Source: Coffea arabica (taxonomy: Eukaryota > Streptophyta > Magnoliopsida > Gentianales > Rubiaceae). Taken from it: a stretch of DNA of 64,000 nt. Shown piece by piece: positions 11,660 through 24,482 of this stretch. Under the pieces are notes generated by a model. That model made no database searches. It was not told where the DNA came from and saw only the letters and a list, made by a program, of their open reading frames with translations. The translations under genes and the position numbers were made by a program. The first letter of the stretch is position 1, and each line of letters opens with the position of its first letter. The DNA is taken from positions 15,332,001 through 15,396,000 of the forward strand of contig NC_092312.1 of NCBI RefSeq assembly GCF_036785885.1, written 5' to 3'.

Positions 11660-12554
11660 GGAAAAATGATATGTTTTATTCCTCACATTTCATAAAAATT
11701 TTCTTTTCGTCTCTTACTTTTAAAATGAAACAAATTTATCCCTGACATTTAAAATTAAAACTATTACATCCCTGAACCTAATTTTCAATCTGAATCAAAC
11801 CGTTCAATAACCCAATAATAAATTTCGAAAATAAAATTGATAGATCACTCAGTCAATTTCATCATATTCACATGACATTTATTAAACCAAAAAAATAAAA
11901 ATTATAACATAAAAGACAATTCTTTGTCTTGGAATAGTAGAGTTTTTTTTGGATAAATCTTTTTATACACCATTAGTATATCCGCTTATACTTTTTTCAT
12001 CAAAACTAGTTAATGACATAGATTGGGAAGGTAACTTCCCAAGTTGATTGAAAGCCAAGGTGACTTACAAAAGGGCTGTTGTCCCTTTTGTAAGTAATCC
12101 TTGTAGTATAAAGTATTAATATTTATAAAACTATTATTGTTTGTTGAAAAAAAAATTAGTATATTCGCTTGCGAATCTAGATGTGTATCATAAATATAAA
12201 ATTTGATATTTAAATTTAAATTGAAATAATATGGCGATACATAAAATCGTCAGTATATACAATGATAATGTAAAAAATATTAATCTTTCTTTTTTATGTT
12301 ATAATTTTTTATTTTTTATTTTTGGGTTCATTAAATTTTATATAAATATCAAATTGACTTAATCAAGTGATCTACTAATTATATTTCCAAAATTTATAAT
12401 TAAATTGATTGGTGGCTTGATTCAAATTGAAATTTGGGTTCAGGGATATAAGAATTTTAGTTTTAAATATCAATGATGAAATTATTTTATTTTAAAAGTG
12501 AGGGACAAAAAAAATATTTTTATGAGACGTGAAAAATGTTATCGATCATTTTCC
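11660..12554. mobile_element. MULE-like non-autonomous TIR element
   Basis: The left end GGAAAAATGATATGTTTTAT followed by CCTCACATTTCATAAAAAT is mirrored at the right end, which on the other strand reads GGAAAATGATCGATAAC and later CACGTCTCATAAAAAT. The phrases for 'dry' T/C-rich lines (TCCCTNACNTTTAAAAT) recur inside both arms, so the terminal repeats extend at least 100 bp. The sequence resembles the larger element at 54736-56162 and is probably the same family. The ten bases on each side agree at about 7 of 10 positions, so the target duplication is degraded. No coding sequence is visible. Confidence 0.6.
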
Positions 12555-12851
12555 CTGCTGAAAATTCGCCACTCCTGTCGCGGGATAACTAAGGGGTGCG
12601 CATGGGTCCGTTTCCCAGAATGATTGCGGTCCGGAACCCAAGAAAAGGTAGCTCTGCCTCTTTGGAATAACATGTTTCGGGCACATTTTCTCTTTCAGTG
12701 GGTGTGGGTGGGGAAGGCGTCGTTTGTCCATATTGAAGGAGGCTGGAGGGTACCATCGCAATTTTTCTACCGTACGTATTATCCACGACCTTATCAAGCT
12801 GTCTGATAGCCGATAGGTTGATTGAAGTTGAATTCGACTTTTATGATGGGT

Positions 12852-13410
12852 CATTAATAGAGGTGTCAAAATGGATGACTTGGATGGATTTAGATTGGAT
12901 AAAATGGGTAATGGATATAAGTGAGTCAATTTATTTATACCTATTTAATTAGATGGGTATAAATGGGTAAGTCGAAAATGAATTGGGTAACCCAATTATC
13001 TATTTATAACCATTTATTTTAATTTGTTATAAACTTATTTAAATTCATTTTTACAAATTAAATTATCAATTTCTACCACTCTTTGTACCCCATCATTAGT
13101 TTTAAATATTTATTTATAATGTTTAATAAACTTAATTACCATTTTTTTCATTTATATTCTATGTCACAAATTACCTATTATTTAATAATTGAATAATAAG
13201 AATATAAAATTTTAAACTAAGTACTATAAAAATTAATATAAAAACGTAATTCAAAAATTTTGAACCCTTAACATTTTTTTCATATATAAATTTAAAATTT
13301 CATTTTAGAAAGATAAGAAAATAGGCTAAAATTTATTATAAATTAGTAATGCTGAAAAATGAGCAAGTTAACAAACTAAGAGAAAATAAAATAATAAGAT
13401 AAAACCAATA

Positions 13411-13457
<47 letters not shown>

Positions 13458-13690
13458 AATAAAAGTAGTTAACATTATGACAAAATGAAAAATTTGAAAA
13501 AAAAATGGGTGGGAGAAAAGAAGAGACTTGGGGGGAAGAGAATTCTAAATGGGTTAATTGGGTTTGATGGGTTACCCAATAATACACATTTATTAAATGG
13601 ATATTATTGGATAACCCATTTATACCCATATATAAAAATTTAAGATATCCATACCCATCTATTTATGTGCGGGTATGGGTAAATTTAATT
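12852..13690. mobile_element. Degenerate inverted-repeat element (hAT-like left end)
   Basis: The left end TAGAGGTGTCAAAATGG is typical of plant hAT termini (TAGGGGTGTCAA-like). GGGTATAAATGGGTAA-like words on the left are mirrored by ATAACCCATTTATACCC on the right. The matching hAT right terminus is missing, so the element is truncated or divergent. The core carries a long (AAT)n tract. Confidence 0.45.
13408..13455. repeat. (AAT)n microsatellite
   Basis: About fifteen uninterrupted AAT/ATA triplets in the core of the degenerate element 12852-13690. Confidence 0.9.
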
Positions 13691-13984
13691 AACTCATTGG
13701 GCTGCGGCAAGTTGGTGTTCTTTCTTATTCCAGTTTATGATAGGTTGCGATTTTATCATTTATTTTATTATTAATTTCTCCTATTACCTGACCCAATCTG
13801 GATTATTTGTTAGATTCTACTCACTTTTAGTATTTTGCACAAATTTCAGGGAGTAGAACGAAAATACCATAATAAGTGCCGATTTGACAGTTATCAAGAA
13901 AGAGTTCAAGTAGCAAGCATCTAGGAACATTTTTGGAATATCAAACCACAACCCTTCTTGGGAATTGGCCCGAAGACAACATTA

Positions 13985-15185
13985 AAAAGGGGAGGCAGAA
14001 GTCTTCTTTTCTCTCGCTCGGCTGGGCGGCGGACGCCGCACAGTAGCCATTAGAATAGGAGCAATAGCTTTGCTTTTGATTTCTCATCTTTTAGTTCAGG
14101 CTTGCTTTTGATTTTTCCTTCGTAGTCTTTTCTTACCTTTTTTGGTTTTCTTCTTACGGATGTCAGGAGCCAATGTGGCTTTTGTTGACTTTTCTTTTAG
14201 CTTTATAGTAGCTTTTCCCTTGACATGTCAACGGCAATTGAGAGATTGAATCACTTTTCTTAGTCTCTCGTTTTTCCTTATCCCTTCGGCTGAGTTGAAT
14301 TCGCGCGAGCAAGAGCAATGGCCGCAGCTGTTGTTCCAATTTTGCATGGATTTTTCGCATCAAGTATGAACTAATTTTCTCACTCTAGTCAAGGAACAAC
14401 GGATGCTTTGGGTCGCCTAAAATTGTGAGATCGATTTAATTTTATCTTTTCTTTTTATTTATTGGTATTCGCATATTCCTTGGTTGCAGTGCTTATGATT
14501 GTTTAATTAATTGATTGTCTTGGATCCGGATAATTAGTTAATTTGATAATCTATTGTCAATTGGGACGTTAAATCCGTAATTGTTTAATTGTCTCAAAAT
14601 AGTGACAACTGGCATGATTAGATTTGTGTCAGGGGGATACGCGAGCTAATCTAAAATAACCCTGGTAGTGTGTTATTTGGTTAGAATAGGGCTCCTCTAA
14701 TACGTAAGGCAATTGGAGAATTAAATTCTACGGGCGTACCTAGGATTATTTCTCAATTAGAGCAGTGATTAACGGGCGTACCTTAATCATCGACACAGTA
14801 AGGAGGGGTTGACTGTCATCACTTGTTTGGCAGTTATAACCTATTTATTAGTAAATAATTGGAATTGCCTTTGCTTATCGATGATCAACTGGGTGAACCA
14901 TTGCTGAAGTTATTTCTTGGCTAGATCCTTAATTATCACTTATTAGATTTTAGTAAATTGTTATTTAATTTCTAGTTGGCTATTTTATTTTTATCATTTT
15001 ATTTTTAGTTGGATTGGTTAAATTGTCACTCCTGATATAAAACACCCCCTTTGTCACTGTGAACTTGAAAAGAAACAATTATTCCCAATCCCTGTGGATT
15101 CGACCCTGCTCACCACTATCTACAGAAATTATTTTTAGTTTGAGCAGGTATTTATTATTGCACAGGCTTCGACAACCTATCAGTT
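13985..15185 (+). mobile_element. LTR-retrotransposon leader/LTR remnant (Gypsy Tat/Athila-like, tentative)
   Basis: The stretch contains phrases that recur in plant Ty3/Gypsy LTR and leader regions: GGGCGTACCT twice (14731 and 14774 areas), and TCCCTGTGGATTCGACCCTG at about 15090-15109, followed by a short spacer and GGCTTCGACAACCTATCAG. No gag or pol reading frame follows, so this is a solo LTR or a leader fragment. Its borders cannot be set from one copy. The assignment rests on remembered motifs, not on a second LTR. Confidence 0.45.
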
Positions 15186-18100
15186 TATTTTCAATTCTTA
15201 AAAAAAAAACAACAAATTTGTTTTTGTTTTTTACTATTACTATTTTAATACGCTTCATCAATGTATAATAATCTTTCCTAATATGATAGTTATATTGAAT
15301 TTCTTGAGCCAAATTATCTTGCATCTTCAGCTTTTCGATGTACCTTTGTCCATTTACAAGTTCCTTAATTAGCTTTTGGTTCGTTTGCTAAATGCACATG
15401 TCCAATCAAATTTAGAAACTTCAATATGAAACCCTTTATCAAGATTCATTTTTCAAAATTTAATACATATAATAAGTGATATTATAATAGAAATTAACCT
15501 AAGTGATATCATCGGATACTGTCAAAATTTTAAGAATGAGACTTTTTTCCCATCATGATTTTAAGAACGAGACTTGATAATGAAACTCTACGCGGCTCAG
15601 AATCCAAAGTGAATTTGCACCCTAGAACTAGAAGATAAAGGGGGCAAAGGCTATCTAGAACAAGATATCTAGTCTGTAATGGCTGTTTGATCAGGCGTGC
15701 ATTTTTCCTTGTCAGCTTTGTGGAGAGTTGATCGAGGCATGATAAGATGATAGGATAGACTGAATGAAATCCAATCAGGAAACGATAAGATCCAAATTAT
15801 AACGTGATATGTCAGAGACATTTCAATATCAGTCAGAAGTACGATCTGTCAAGTTACCCTCTCTTGTCCTATCGATAACTGCTTCTGCTTATAAGAAGAG
15901 TTTTCAGCTGGAGACAGCCGTATCAAATCAAATAGTTTATCAAAGTAACAGATTAAAGGCTGCCGGACAAGTCGATAGGTGTGGTTGCGATGCGCATTCA
16001 ATTCGTCGGTAGGTGCAAGCCCAACCACTCCTTCCCTAATTATTTCCTAAGGAACCAAAGATCAGGTAATGTTAGTGGTGGCAGGAAGAAATAGACATGC
16101 AAAGCTGCGTAATATGATGAGTACCCTAAAAAGAAAAAAGAAAAAGAAAGAAAACACTACTGATATAATGCATGATGGGCCAAATTCTCCGGAGGAAAAA
16201 TCTATTAGTACCTAAACTCTCAAACGGACGTAATAACAATTAGAAGTTAGGAGTAAGGTGATGGAAGTCGTATCATACTATCAGACGAACCAACCATGTA
16301 AATGACAAGTTAAATTAATTTAGCTCGTTGTTGGGTCTGCTTTTGACGCTACTACAGCTCCGGAGATGGATGAAATCATCCAAAAACCACCAAATTGAGA
16401 GGTGGACGAAGAGGGATTTCTTTTGACAAGTAGTTGCAGCAGTGCTGGAGGTGCATCATATTTGGTTTCCACAAGTTACAGTACTAGACCCTTTTTTTGT
16501 CCTTTTTTGAAACAGTGCTGGACAAATGAATGAGAAGAAAGACAGAAAGTACCATTCAGAAGTACCACGAAATGCCATTGAACAAGTTGCTGAAGAAAGC
16601 AGAGGCACGGTGGATGGGGACACATGACATGACATGACCTGCTCTAATAGGCCGTGGAATACAGCATACTAGTGGGGGTAAAAGTAAACGACGGCTTACA
16701 GCCTTTGTTTTTTTTTTTTTTTTTTTTTTTGAAGGACGGCTCACAGCTTTGATCCACCCCGCCCAAATAAATAATTAATGCAACTTGCAGATACAGCCAA
16801 TTTCGGGTCTGCTAGTGTATATATTTCCGACAGCGCCAACATGTCTTGTGAGATGGGAAGGTTAAAAATTCAAATTTTCTCTTCCATCAAAAGTTGACAT
16901 TTGTGGCTTTTCTAAAATTCACATGAGTATTGCTAAATGTACTCGTATGATTCAATGATAATTCAATTTCTGTCACTTTTCTGTGATGACTTTGCTCTTG
17001 TACAGGTTAAAGTAAGAATATGTGTAAATAATAACAATAAATAAAAAAAAATATATATGTCCAACAATTTTTAAAGGAAAATAGACTTTGGTTTAAAATT
17101 CTACAATAAAATCTCTGTAAATTAATATTTTTATTAATTTAAAGAGATATAATTAATCAATAAATTAATAATTAATTTACTTATTGAGTGTAGTTAAAAT
17201 TCTAAGGAATATAAACTAATCCGTATCCACCGGTATAATTTAATTATATTAATATTTTCAATTAGTAATTGGTATCATTTTTCTGTTATCCAGATGCCAG
17301 TTTTAATTGAGGGATTCAATGATGAATTTGAAATCCTTTCAAAATCCTTTCAGTTGTTTATAGTATTTGAATTTATAAATCACTAAGTGGCTCAAATAAT
17401 TAGAACGATTTAAGTGAATTTCAAAATTTTCATTAAATTTCTCAATCCAAACAGAGCCTAAAGGCCCTATCAATTTTCAACTTCAATGGACATTGGGTGC
17501 GGGAATTTAAACTAATGAAAAAACTGCACTTCATTCACTCAATTAATTTCCTTTTACCCCAAATATAAATCAGTCAAGTATGTGGCGATGTTTCTTTGTA
17601 GTAGTAGTAGTATATATAAAACTAGTAGGTTAGCCTAAAAAATGAGAAGGAAAAAAAAAAAGTAGCGATGTTTTATTGCAAGCGGGTGAGAAAGAAGAGC
17701 TTGGCTAGGTTATTTTTGCGTATAAGGAAGCGAGAGAAAAAGAAAAGAATGCAGGATCAATTGAATGGGCACTTATTCAGAAAGAGAAATGAAGACAAAA
17801 TTTTATTTGAAGGGGAATGCAGGCTCATTCGTTTCATCTTGTTACCTGTGAAAGAAACGATGGGAAAGTTCAAGCTGCACATTGATTAATAAAGTAATCA
17901 AGTGGGGGGATGTCCATGTTTGTTGATGGATAATTATTCTTGATTAAAATTTTGTCCCCGTTTGCAATGAAAAAAATTTTTAATATAAAATAATAGACAC
18001 TTATAACAAAGATGAAATCCCAACCAACCAATGCACCTTCAATTGTTTGGACAGAGAATTATTAGTCAAAATTTATTTATTTACATCATCATTACAATTT

Positions 18101-18776
18101 TTAACGCATGTTTTTATCTTTTCAATTATTTTTTTATTTCACATACATCACATCATAAAAAATGCTAATACTACAGTAAAAAATATCTCAAATAATTTAC
18201 AATTCAAATAATTTACAATCCAAACAGAGCCTATAATTTATTGGCCATCACAAGTTGACAAAGAAAACATCTCAATAAAGGGACGGAAAACCGAAGCAAC
18301 AAACAAAATTTCTTTTCTTAAGAAATATTTTCACTTCTGTTCCTACCCAGAGAGAGAGAGAGAAAAAAGAAAAGAAAAGGAAAATAGAAGTACAACAGTG
18401 TTGTTAATTTTTTAAAAATTTTTTATTTTAATTGTTAGTTATTACCACTAATCAAATTAATTTACTAAATATATAGCGCAACAAGAACCTGGAAGGCGAA
18501 GACTGAAGAGTAAGATGGAGACGCACATGGAGACGCACTTGGATGATGGATCCCTGTCCTATTCATGCAAACTAGTGCTACAAGTTGTACTTTTTGCGTC
18601 TACAAAAACCAAGTGGAATTTTTCTATTCTACTAAAGTAGAAAGCAGCAACAGTCTGCACGATTTGCGCCTTCTAAATCATCATCAGATCAGACCCCCGC
18701 AAAATCTTTCAACCGGAAGGAAAACTTCGCCCCTTTTTTGCTGCTGCTGTCTTGACTGGACTAGAGCTGTAGTCTC
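15186..18776. other. Intergenic region upstream of the MFS gene, no gene seen
   Basis: AT-rich DNA with short unrelated frames only. It contains a T22-type homopolymer near 16709-16731, an ATGAC tandem run near 16625-16640, a MITE at 18044-18226 and an (AG)n run near 18352-18362. The last few hundred bases should hold the promoter and 5' leader of the MFS gene. Confidence 0.5.
18044..18226. mobile_element. MITE (TGTTTGGA family), copy A
   Basis: The ends are perfect 8-bp inverted repeats (TGTTTGGA / TCCAAACA). The interior is AT-rich and contains CACATACATCACATCAT, the reverse of a word found in the copy at 21382. It is a non-coding miniature element; the superfamily is not determined. Confidence 0.6.
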
Positions 18777-21700
18777 ATGGGTACTTTCTCCTCGCCGTCT
18801 CCGACATCCGCAGCCGGCAAATGGCTGGGGTTTGTGGCCGCCGTTTGGGTCCAATCCATCTCCGGCAACAACTATACCTTCTCCAATTACTCCGACGCCC
18901 TCAAATCACTCATGGCCCTCACTCAGCTCCAACTCAACAACCTCTCCGTCGCCAAGGACATTGGCAAAGCCTTCGGCATCCTCGCCGGCATAGCCTCCGA
19001 CCGCTTGCCCACTCCAATAATCCTCCTCATCGGCTGCGTCGAAGGCTTCGTCGGCTACGGCGTCCAGTGGCTGGTGGTTAGCCGCCGCATCCAACCCCTC
19101 CCCTACTGGGCCATGTGCGTATTCTTGTGCATGGGAGGCAACAGTACCACCTGGATGAACACGGCCATCCTGGTAACTTGCATGCGTAATTTTCGCAAAA
19201 ATCGCGGCCCAGTTTCCGGAATCATGAAGGGCTACGTGGGCTTGAGCACCGCAATATTTACAGATATCTGTTCGGCTTTATTCTCGGACGACCCGGCATC
19301 TTTTCTGCTCATGCTCACGGTCGTCCCCTTCGTTGTTTGCCTGACTGCTATTGCTTTTCTCCGGGAAATCCCTCCTTCGTCCACGGCGAGCGAAGAAAAA
19401 GAAGAGACTAAATACTTCGGAATCATAAACGTGATTGCGGTGGTCATCGCAGTTTATTTACTGGCATTCGACGTGTCAGGGATTCATGGCCGTTTGTTTT
19501 CGCAGATCTTTGCGGCGGTGCTGTTGGTGCTGCTGGCATCGCCTCTGGCGGTTCCTATTTACCTTGTGCTGAAGGATTTAGCCAGGTCCCCGGCTTCGGA
19601 AGAGTTAGACGTGGAGGGGAATGCTGCGAGGGAACCACTGCTGCTAGCTGAAGAAACGGTTGGGGTGGTGGTGGTGGAGGAGGAGGAGAAGAAGAAGGCG
19701 GGGGAGAGAGGGGCGGCAGTGGTGGAGGGGAAAAAGAAGCCGGCAATCGGAGAAGATCACACAATATGGGAGGCGTTGAAGACGGTGGAGTTTGGGATAC
19801 TGTTTGTGTCATTCCTGTGTGGAGTCGGGACGGGGCTAGCGGTGATGAATAACATGGGCCAAATGGGATTGGCCCTGGGTTATGTGGACGTGTCCATTTT
19901 CGTGTCTCTGACTAGCATTTGGGGATTTTTCGGGCGGATTCTTTCGGGTTGGGTCTCGGAGCACTTCATCAGGTACGTAACGTAACGTTTAATCAAGCAC
20001 TTCCCTTTTTTTTTTTTATTGGACCATTATTCTTGCATGCTTCTGGGAAGTCACTCCTGTTTTATCCATTTTTTTTTTCAAAAGTACTCCATACCTTTTT
20101 TTTTTTTTTTGACTTTTGCCGTTAGCTGGTTCAGGATGTCGAGCAATAATATTTTTTCTCTCTTTCTGGTATTAAGTTTGCCTTTGTTGGAAGCTGAGGA
20201 GGGTGGCGTTGTTGTTTGGGGGGAGGGGAGGGGGGGGGGAAGAAGGAAAGATGCATGCACAAGAAGAGAAAGGAAGACGTTGGAACGGTGGTTGAACAGA
20301 ACATTGGAGTGAAGTAGGAGGAAACAACGCCGGAGTTGTTGTAAAATTCGGTTTTCTGACTTTTGTGGTGGGATGGGACTTGGGAGGTGCTTTAAGTTTA
20401 ATAGTGCAACTAGGAGGCATACTTTTGTTTGAAGTCGATGATGACGATTATAACAATAATCACTACGTAGTACCTACGTATTATCATTAAATTACAAGCT
20501 GCTTTGGGCAAGGAGAGACAAAGGGGGCTGGGTGGGTAGGGTATTGGGGAACTGGTTGAACACTTGAATATGTTTCCAATCTGTTGTTGTAAGAGATTGA
20601 ACAGAACCTTACGTACGAGTCATGCTATGCCTGAGATAAGATGATTATTTTTATTATTGTTATTATCATCTTTTTTTTTTTGTTTGTTTTGTTTTGGGAT
20701 TTTAGTGCGACGTAAGTCACGTGACACAGCTGCAAGAATCAGGCAGTAAACAATTTCTATATAGATATAAGGTGGCTGACAAGGTCTTCCCATACCCACC
20801 TAGTTGCAGACTTTTTAAGTCCGAAAAACTAACGGAAGCTGGTGGGATACGTGCGAACGGAATAGCTGGTGGGGTGAGCAGATCCTGTGTGTCCAATATT
20901 TTGCCTCCAATTTTCTATTCAATGTAAAACTACGTGCTGATGTAGCAACTAAAAATAGGTGACTGTTTGACTGACTTCCTACTTCTTTTTCTTTCTTTCT
21001 TTCTTTCTTTTTTGATTTTCTTTGTTTATACAATTTTGTTACAATTATCATCTTTTTTAAAATAAAGTATTAAAGATTTGTTTTTGAATACAAAATATTG
21101 GACAGAGAGGTCTGCTCTCTCTCGATGGTGGGTGGTTTGTTTTTATAAGCTGGATTTTTTAATTCAAAGAATAATCCTGGTCCCCCCTCAAAAGGAAAGG
21201 CCAAGATCCAAAAAAAAAAAAAAAAAAAAAAAATCTAGAGCTTTATACACTACTATTACATGGTAGTTAATGGGTGATAGATGTTTGCAAATTGACCGGC
21301 CCTGGTTTGATATTTCTATTGGCGAAGGGAATCTGGTGGAGACATTTATGTTGGCTTCTTTTGGATAGAATATTTTGCCTTTGTTTGGATAGAATATTAT
21401 TTAAAATTATTGTTATAATATTTTTTATGATATGATGTATGTGAGATATAAAGATAATAAAATATATAAAAAATATATTTATAATGTAAGTAAAATATTA
21501 TTTAAAAAAATTTGATATCCATGGGTTGCTTTTGGTTGAAATTCAACCATCGACGACTTTTCGAGAACTTATCTCTAGAAAAGAAATGTCCTTGAATTTA
21601 ACTAGGTCGTTATCATTATATATTCTCCTTCACGCACGCCTCCCGGTCCTTCCCGTTCTATGACTGGCAAAAATGAAAATTTTATCGGGTAAGTATATGG

Positions 21701-22899
21701 GCCCTTTTTTTCTTTTTCCTCTCTTTGGTTTAGTGGGTGTAGCTTTTTGACGTTATGGATGATGGAAGACAAGTCAAAGTGGGGAGGTACAGGAACTAAA
21801 ATATCAATGGAACCAGGCACCGAGGCGGGCGGGCGGGCGAGCGAGCATTAAAGCCGCTTGCAATAGGAAATGCTGGCTGCGTTCTATTTCGGGGTAAAGT
21901 GTGTTAAAGATCGTTACCCTTGGAGGAGTGTGGAGCCATGTTTGGGGCTTGGACCGCGTACAGCGAGCTTCTGGTCCACTCAAATTTGATTCTCTCTTCA
22001 TCCTGATTTTGCTGCTTCTCCAATACTATACGCTTTAGTGTGGCTAAAACAGACCTACTACAAAAATTTCCACACGTCCTTTATGCATATGCAGTATAAA
22101 CTTGCACATCAGTTATCAATTTTGTTGCAAATATGTGAACAAATAAGATTACAAGGGAGAAGTCATCATCATCATAGTATTCCACAGTAACCTCTTTTAT
22201 TAAGTATTACTGTATTAGTATTACTTAACGGCCGACTACTACTACATTGAAGAGTTGTGTTCTTGTACCAAGACTTGAATCTGTTTAAGTTGAAAATGTT
22301 GGTTGTGCGGATATATATATATATATATAAAGAGGTTGCTTGAGCATATATTCAGCCTCGTGCAAACCTGTGGGATGAAACTCATTACGGAAATTGCTTA
22401 TAATTACTATTATTTTTCTTTTACTTGCAGGAAGGCTGGAACACCAAGGCCTATTTGGAATGCAGCATCTCAGATCTTAATGGCTGTTGGATACGTATTT
22501 ATGGCCATGGCTTTACCGGGTTCCCTATACATTGGCTCTGTAGTTGTTGGGATTTGCTATGGGGTTCGTCTGGCTGTGACGGTGCCAACCGCTTCTGAGT
22601 TATTCGGCCTCAAGTATTATGGTTTGATCTACAACATTCTAATCCTCAACCTACCACTGGGCTCCTTCCTCTTCTCTGGCTTGCTTGCTGGTTTGCTTTA
22701 TGATTCCCAGGCCACTCCAACGGCAGGAGGAGGCAACACTTGCATGGGTGCCCACTGTTACAGGCTTGTGTTTGTGGTTATGGCCATTGCATGCGTTGTT
22801 GGTTTTGGTCTGGATGTATTACTAGCCATCAAAACAAAAGCTCTGTACACCAAAATTCACGCCAGCAGGAAATCAAAGAAGACTGCTGCCACGTCCTAA
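18777..22899 (+). CDS. Nodulin-like / major facilitator superfamily transporter (NFD4-like), two exons
   Basis: Exon 1 is 18777-19972 and exon 2 is 22431-22899, with a GT-AG intron of 2.46 kb in phase 2. Together they encode 554 residues. The N-terminal nodulin-like domain shows K-W-x-G-F-V-A-A-x-W-V-Q and G-N-N-Y-x-F-x-x-Y-S early (about residues 15-40), then N-L-x-V-A-K-D-I-G-K-A-F-G, and R-N-F-x-x-x-R-G-P-V-x-G-I-x-K-G-Y at about 140-160. The C-terminal part has an N-N-x-G-Q-x-G region, I-W-x-F-x-G-R, and membrane segments typical of an MFS fold (about twelve in all). Between the halves is an acidic, Val/Glu/Lys-rich cytosolic loop (about residues 270-330), expanded by simple GGTGGAGG-like DNA. 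Plant relatives include Arabidopsis NFD4-like proteins. The substrate is unknown. ATG 18777 is chosen because the family signature starts 14 residues later. Confidence 0.9.
19973..22430 (+). other. Long intron of the MFS gene
   Basis: The intron runs from GTACGT to TTACTTGCAG. It holds T-runs, a G-rich patch near 20218-20240, an A-run at about 21210-21232, a MITE copy at 21382-21522 and a (TA)n tract near 22311-22328. No second gene is seen inside. Confidence 0.8.
21382..21522. mobile_element. MITE (TGTTTGGA family), copy B, in the MFS intron
   Basis: It starts TGTTTGGATAGAATATT and contains ATGATATGATGTATGTGAGAT, the inverse of the matching word in copy A at 18044-18226. The right end is degraded (ATTTAAAAAAATTTGATATCC), so its border is approximate. 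Confidence 0.5.
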
Positions 22900-23335
22900 T
22901 AATAGCAATTCAGGTGTTCACCGTTCGATCGTAGGACTGATGGGGGATTCTCTCCAAGTGATGTCCTGCAGTTGAGTTCCAGTGAGCAATCAATTGTATT
23001 TGTATGGGTTGAATTCATTTGTTTCTTAGAACATACGTGGAACCAGTGAAATATTGGTTCAGTTGTATTATCGTGTTGCATTAACGTTCCATCATTAGTT
23101 AATGATACTGCTGTTTGGATGCTCTGAGTGATTTAATTAACTTTGTGCAGCGAGAAGGGTTTGCGAGTGTATATCCTTAATGTGGTGAAATTTTTTTTTT
23201 TTTCAGTACCGATAAAATTCTGGATTTAAGACTTGAGAGACTAAATTTACAACCCACCTTACCTTTGAACAATCAATGGACAAACGCGTAAGGCCCGCGC
23301 TGCCTAAAGGCTGCGAAGAATCAAATTAAGAGTAA
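22900..23335. other. 3' flank of the MFS gene
   Basis: Non-coding; should carry the terminator and poly(A) region of the MFS gene. A T-run lies near 23191. No other gene. Confidence 0.5.
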
Positions 23336-23999
23336 GGTTTCGTTTCATAAAATTGAATTTGAATTCTGAACTCTTAATTCTGAAATTTAAATATTAAAAT
23401 AATTAATTTGTTGAATTTTAAAAACTGAAAATAAATATATAAATGTCTGAATTTTAATGTTAATTCTATTTATACTGTTTGATCAATATTTATAATTGAA
23501 TGCTTAATAAGTTAAATTTAACAATTTTGCCCTACTATCTTTTCATCCAAAAAAGAAATAGAACCTATAATTTAATTAGATTAAAATTGTTAGGTATAAA
23601 AATGATAATATTTATTTTTAAATCAAATTAATATAAAAGATGAAATATATTATATGAGGAGTATAGAGAAGATGTGAAAATCATTAAAAATGGAGAAAAG
23701 AGAAATAGAAAACCTTTAGACGGAGAATATCACATTATTTAATTAGATAAGAATTTTGAACATAATTACTAAATAAGGGTAGATTTGGTTGGTAGATAAG
23801 ATAAGGTAGTTGAAATAATTCTATTGATTCTTATCAGAATTAAGCATTCAATCAGGATTCTTGTGTTGAAAAAAAAACATACAAATTTAGCACTACTTAA
23901 CAGATTCAGCAGATAGATTTTCATTTATCAAACACTCAAAACATCTGAATGTCTGAAAAAATTCAGTTTCAACACTTTTTTATATGATTAAACAGACCC
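23336..23999. mobile_element. Mutator-like MITE with 9-bp target duplication
   Basis: The left end GGTTTCGTTTCATAAAATTG is mirrored by the right end, which on the other strand reads GGGTCTGTTTAATCATATAA. Words such as GAATTCTGAA and TGAATTTTTTCAG recur inverted inside the arms. The flanks are TAAGAGTAA (23327-23335) and TAAGACCAA (24000-24008), which match at 7 of 9 positions, so this fits an aged Mutator-type duplication. No coding capacity in 664 bp. Confidence 0.65.
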
Positions 24000-24000
24000 T

Positions 24001-24112
24001 AAGACCAAGGCTCCAAAAAGTGAAAAAAAAAAATGAAGAGTCTAAGACCAAGGATCCAAAAACGAAAAGAAAGAATAAGAAAAATCAAGAGTCCCAGACC
24101 AAGGCACCACAG
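24001..24112. repeat. Three imperfect direct repeats with AGACCAAGG core
   Basis: AGACCAAGGCTCCA, AGACCAAGGATCCA and AGACCAAGGCACCA occur at intervals of roughly 45-50 bases, separated by A-rich spacers. The block directly abuts the MITE at 23336-23999. Confidence 0.6.
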
Positions 24113-24482
24113 CCCCGTGGGCCGTGGAATAAATTTCACTGAAATGCTGCTAATCCTGTCAGCGAAAACCTTTGCCCGTCTCGCACCGGTGACCTCAATT
24201 TAAGTTTTTACTTCTATGAAATTTAATTTATTTAACTATTAAGCTGTTTTTTTAAAAAATTTTACACACTGTAATTTTCTTATAAGCATATTTGTGAGAT
24301 TAAAACAGCTAAACGACCCTCCATATGACCGAGATGGCAGCAGAGATGGAAACCGTCGGAGCTTTACAATGCTTCCAGACACTGCTGCGAAGTTGGCCTG
24401 AATTAAGAGGTTGGTCTGCAACTTGAATGTCCTTTTTCTTTTTATTTATTTATCTTGTTGAGATTCATATTCTTAGTTAATA

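Noticed and set aside
18565-19094. Extra frames at the start of the MFS gene
   Set aside because: They are GC-rich shadows of the true MFS exon 1.
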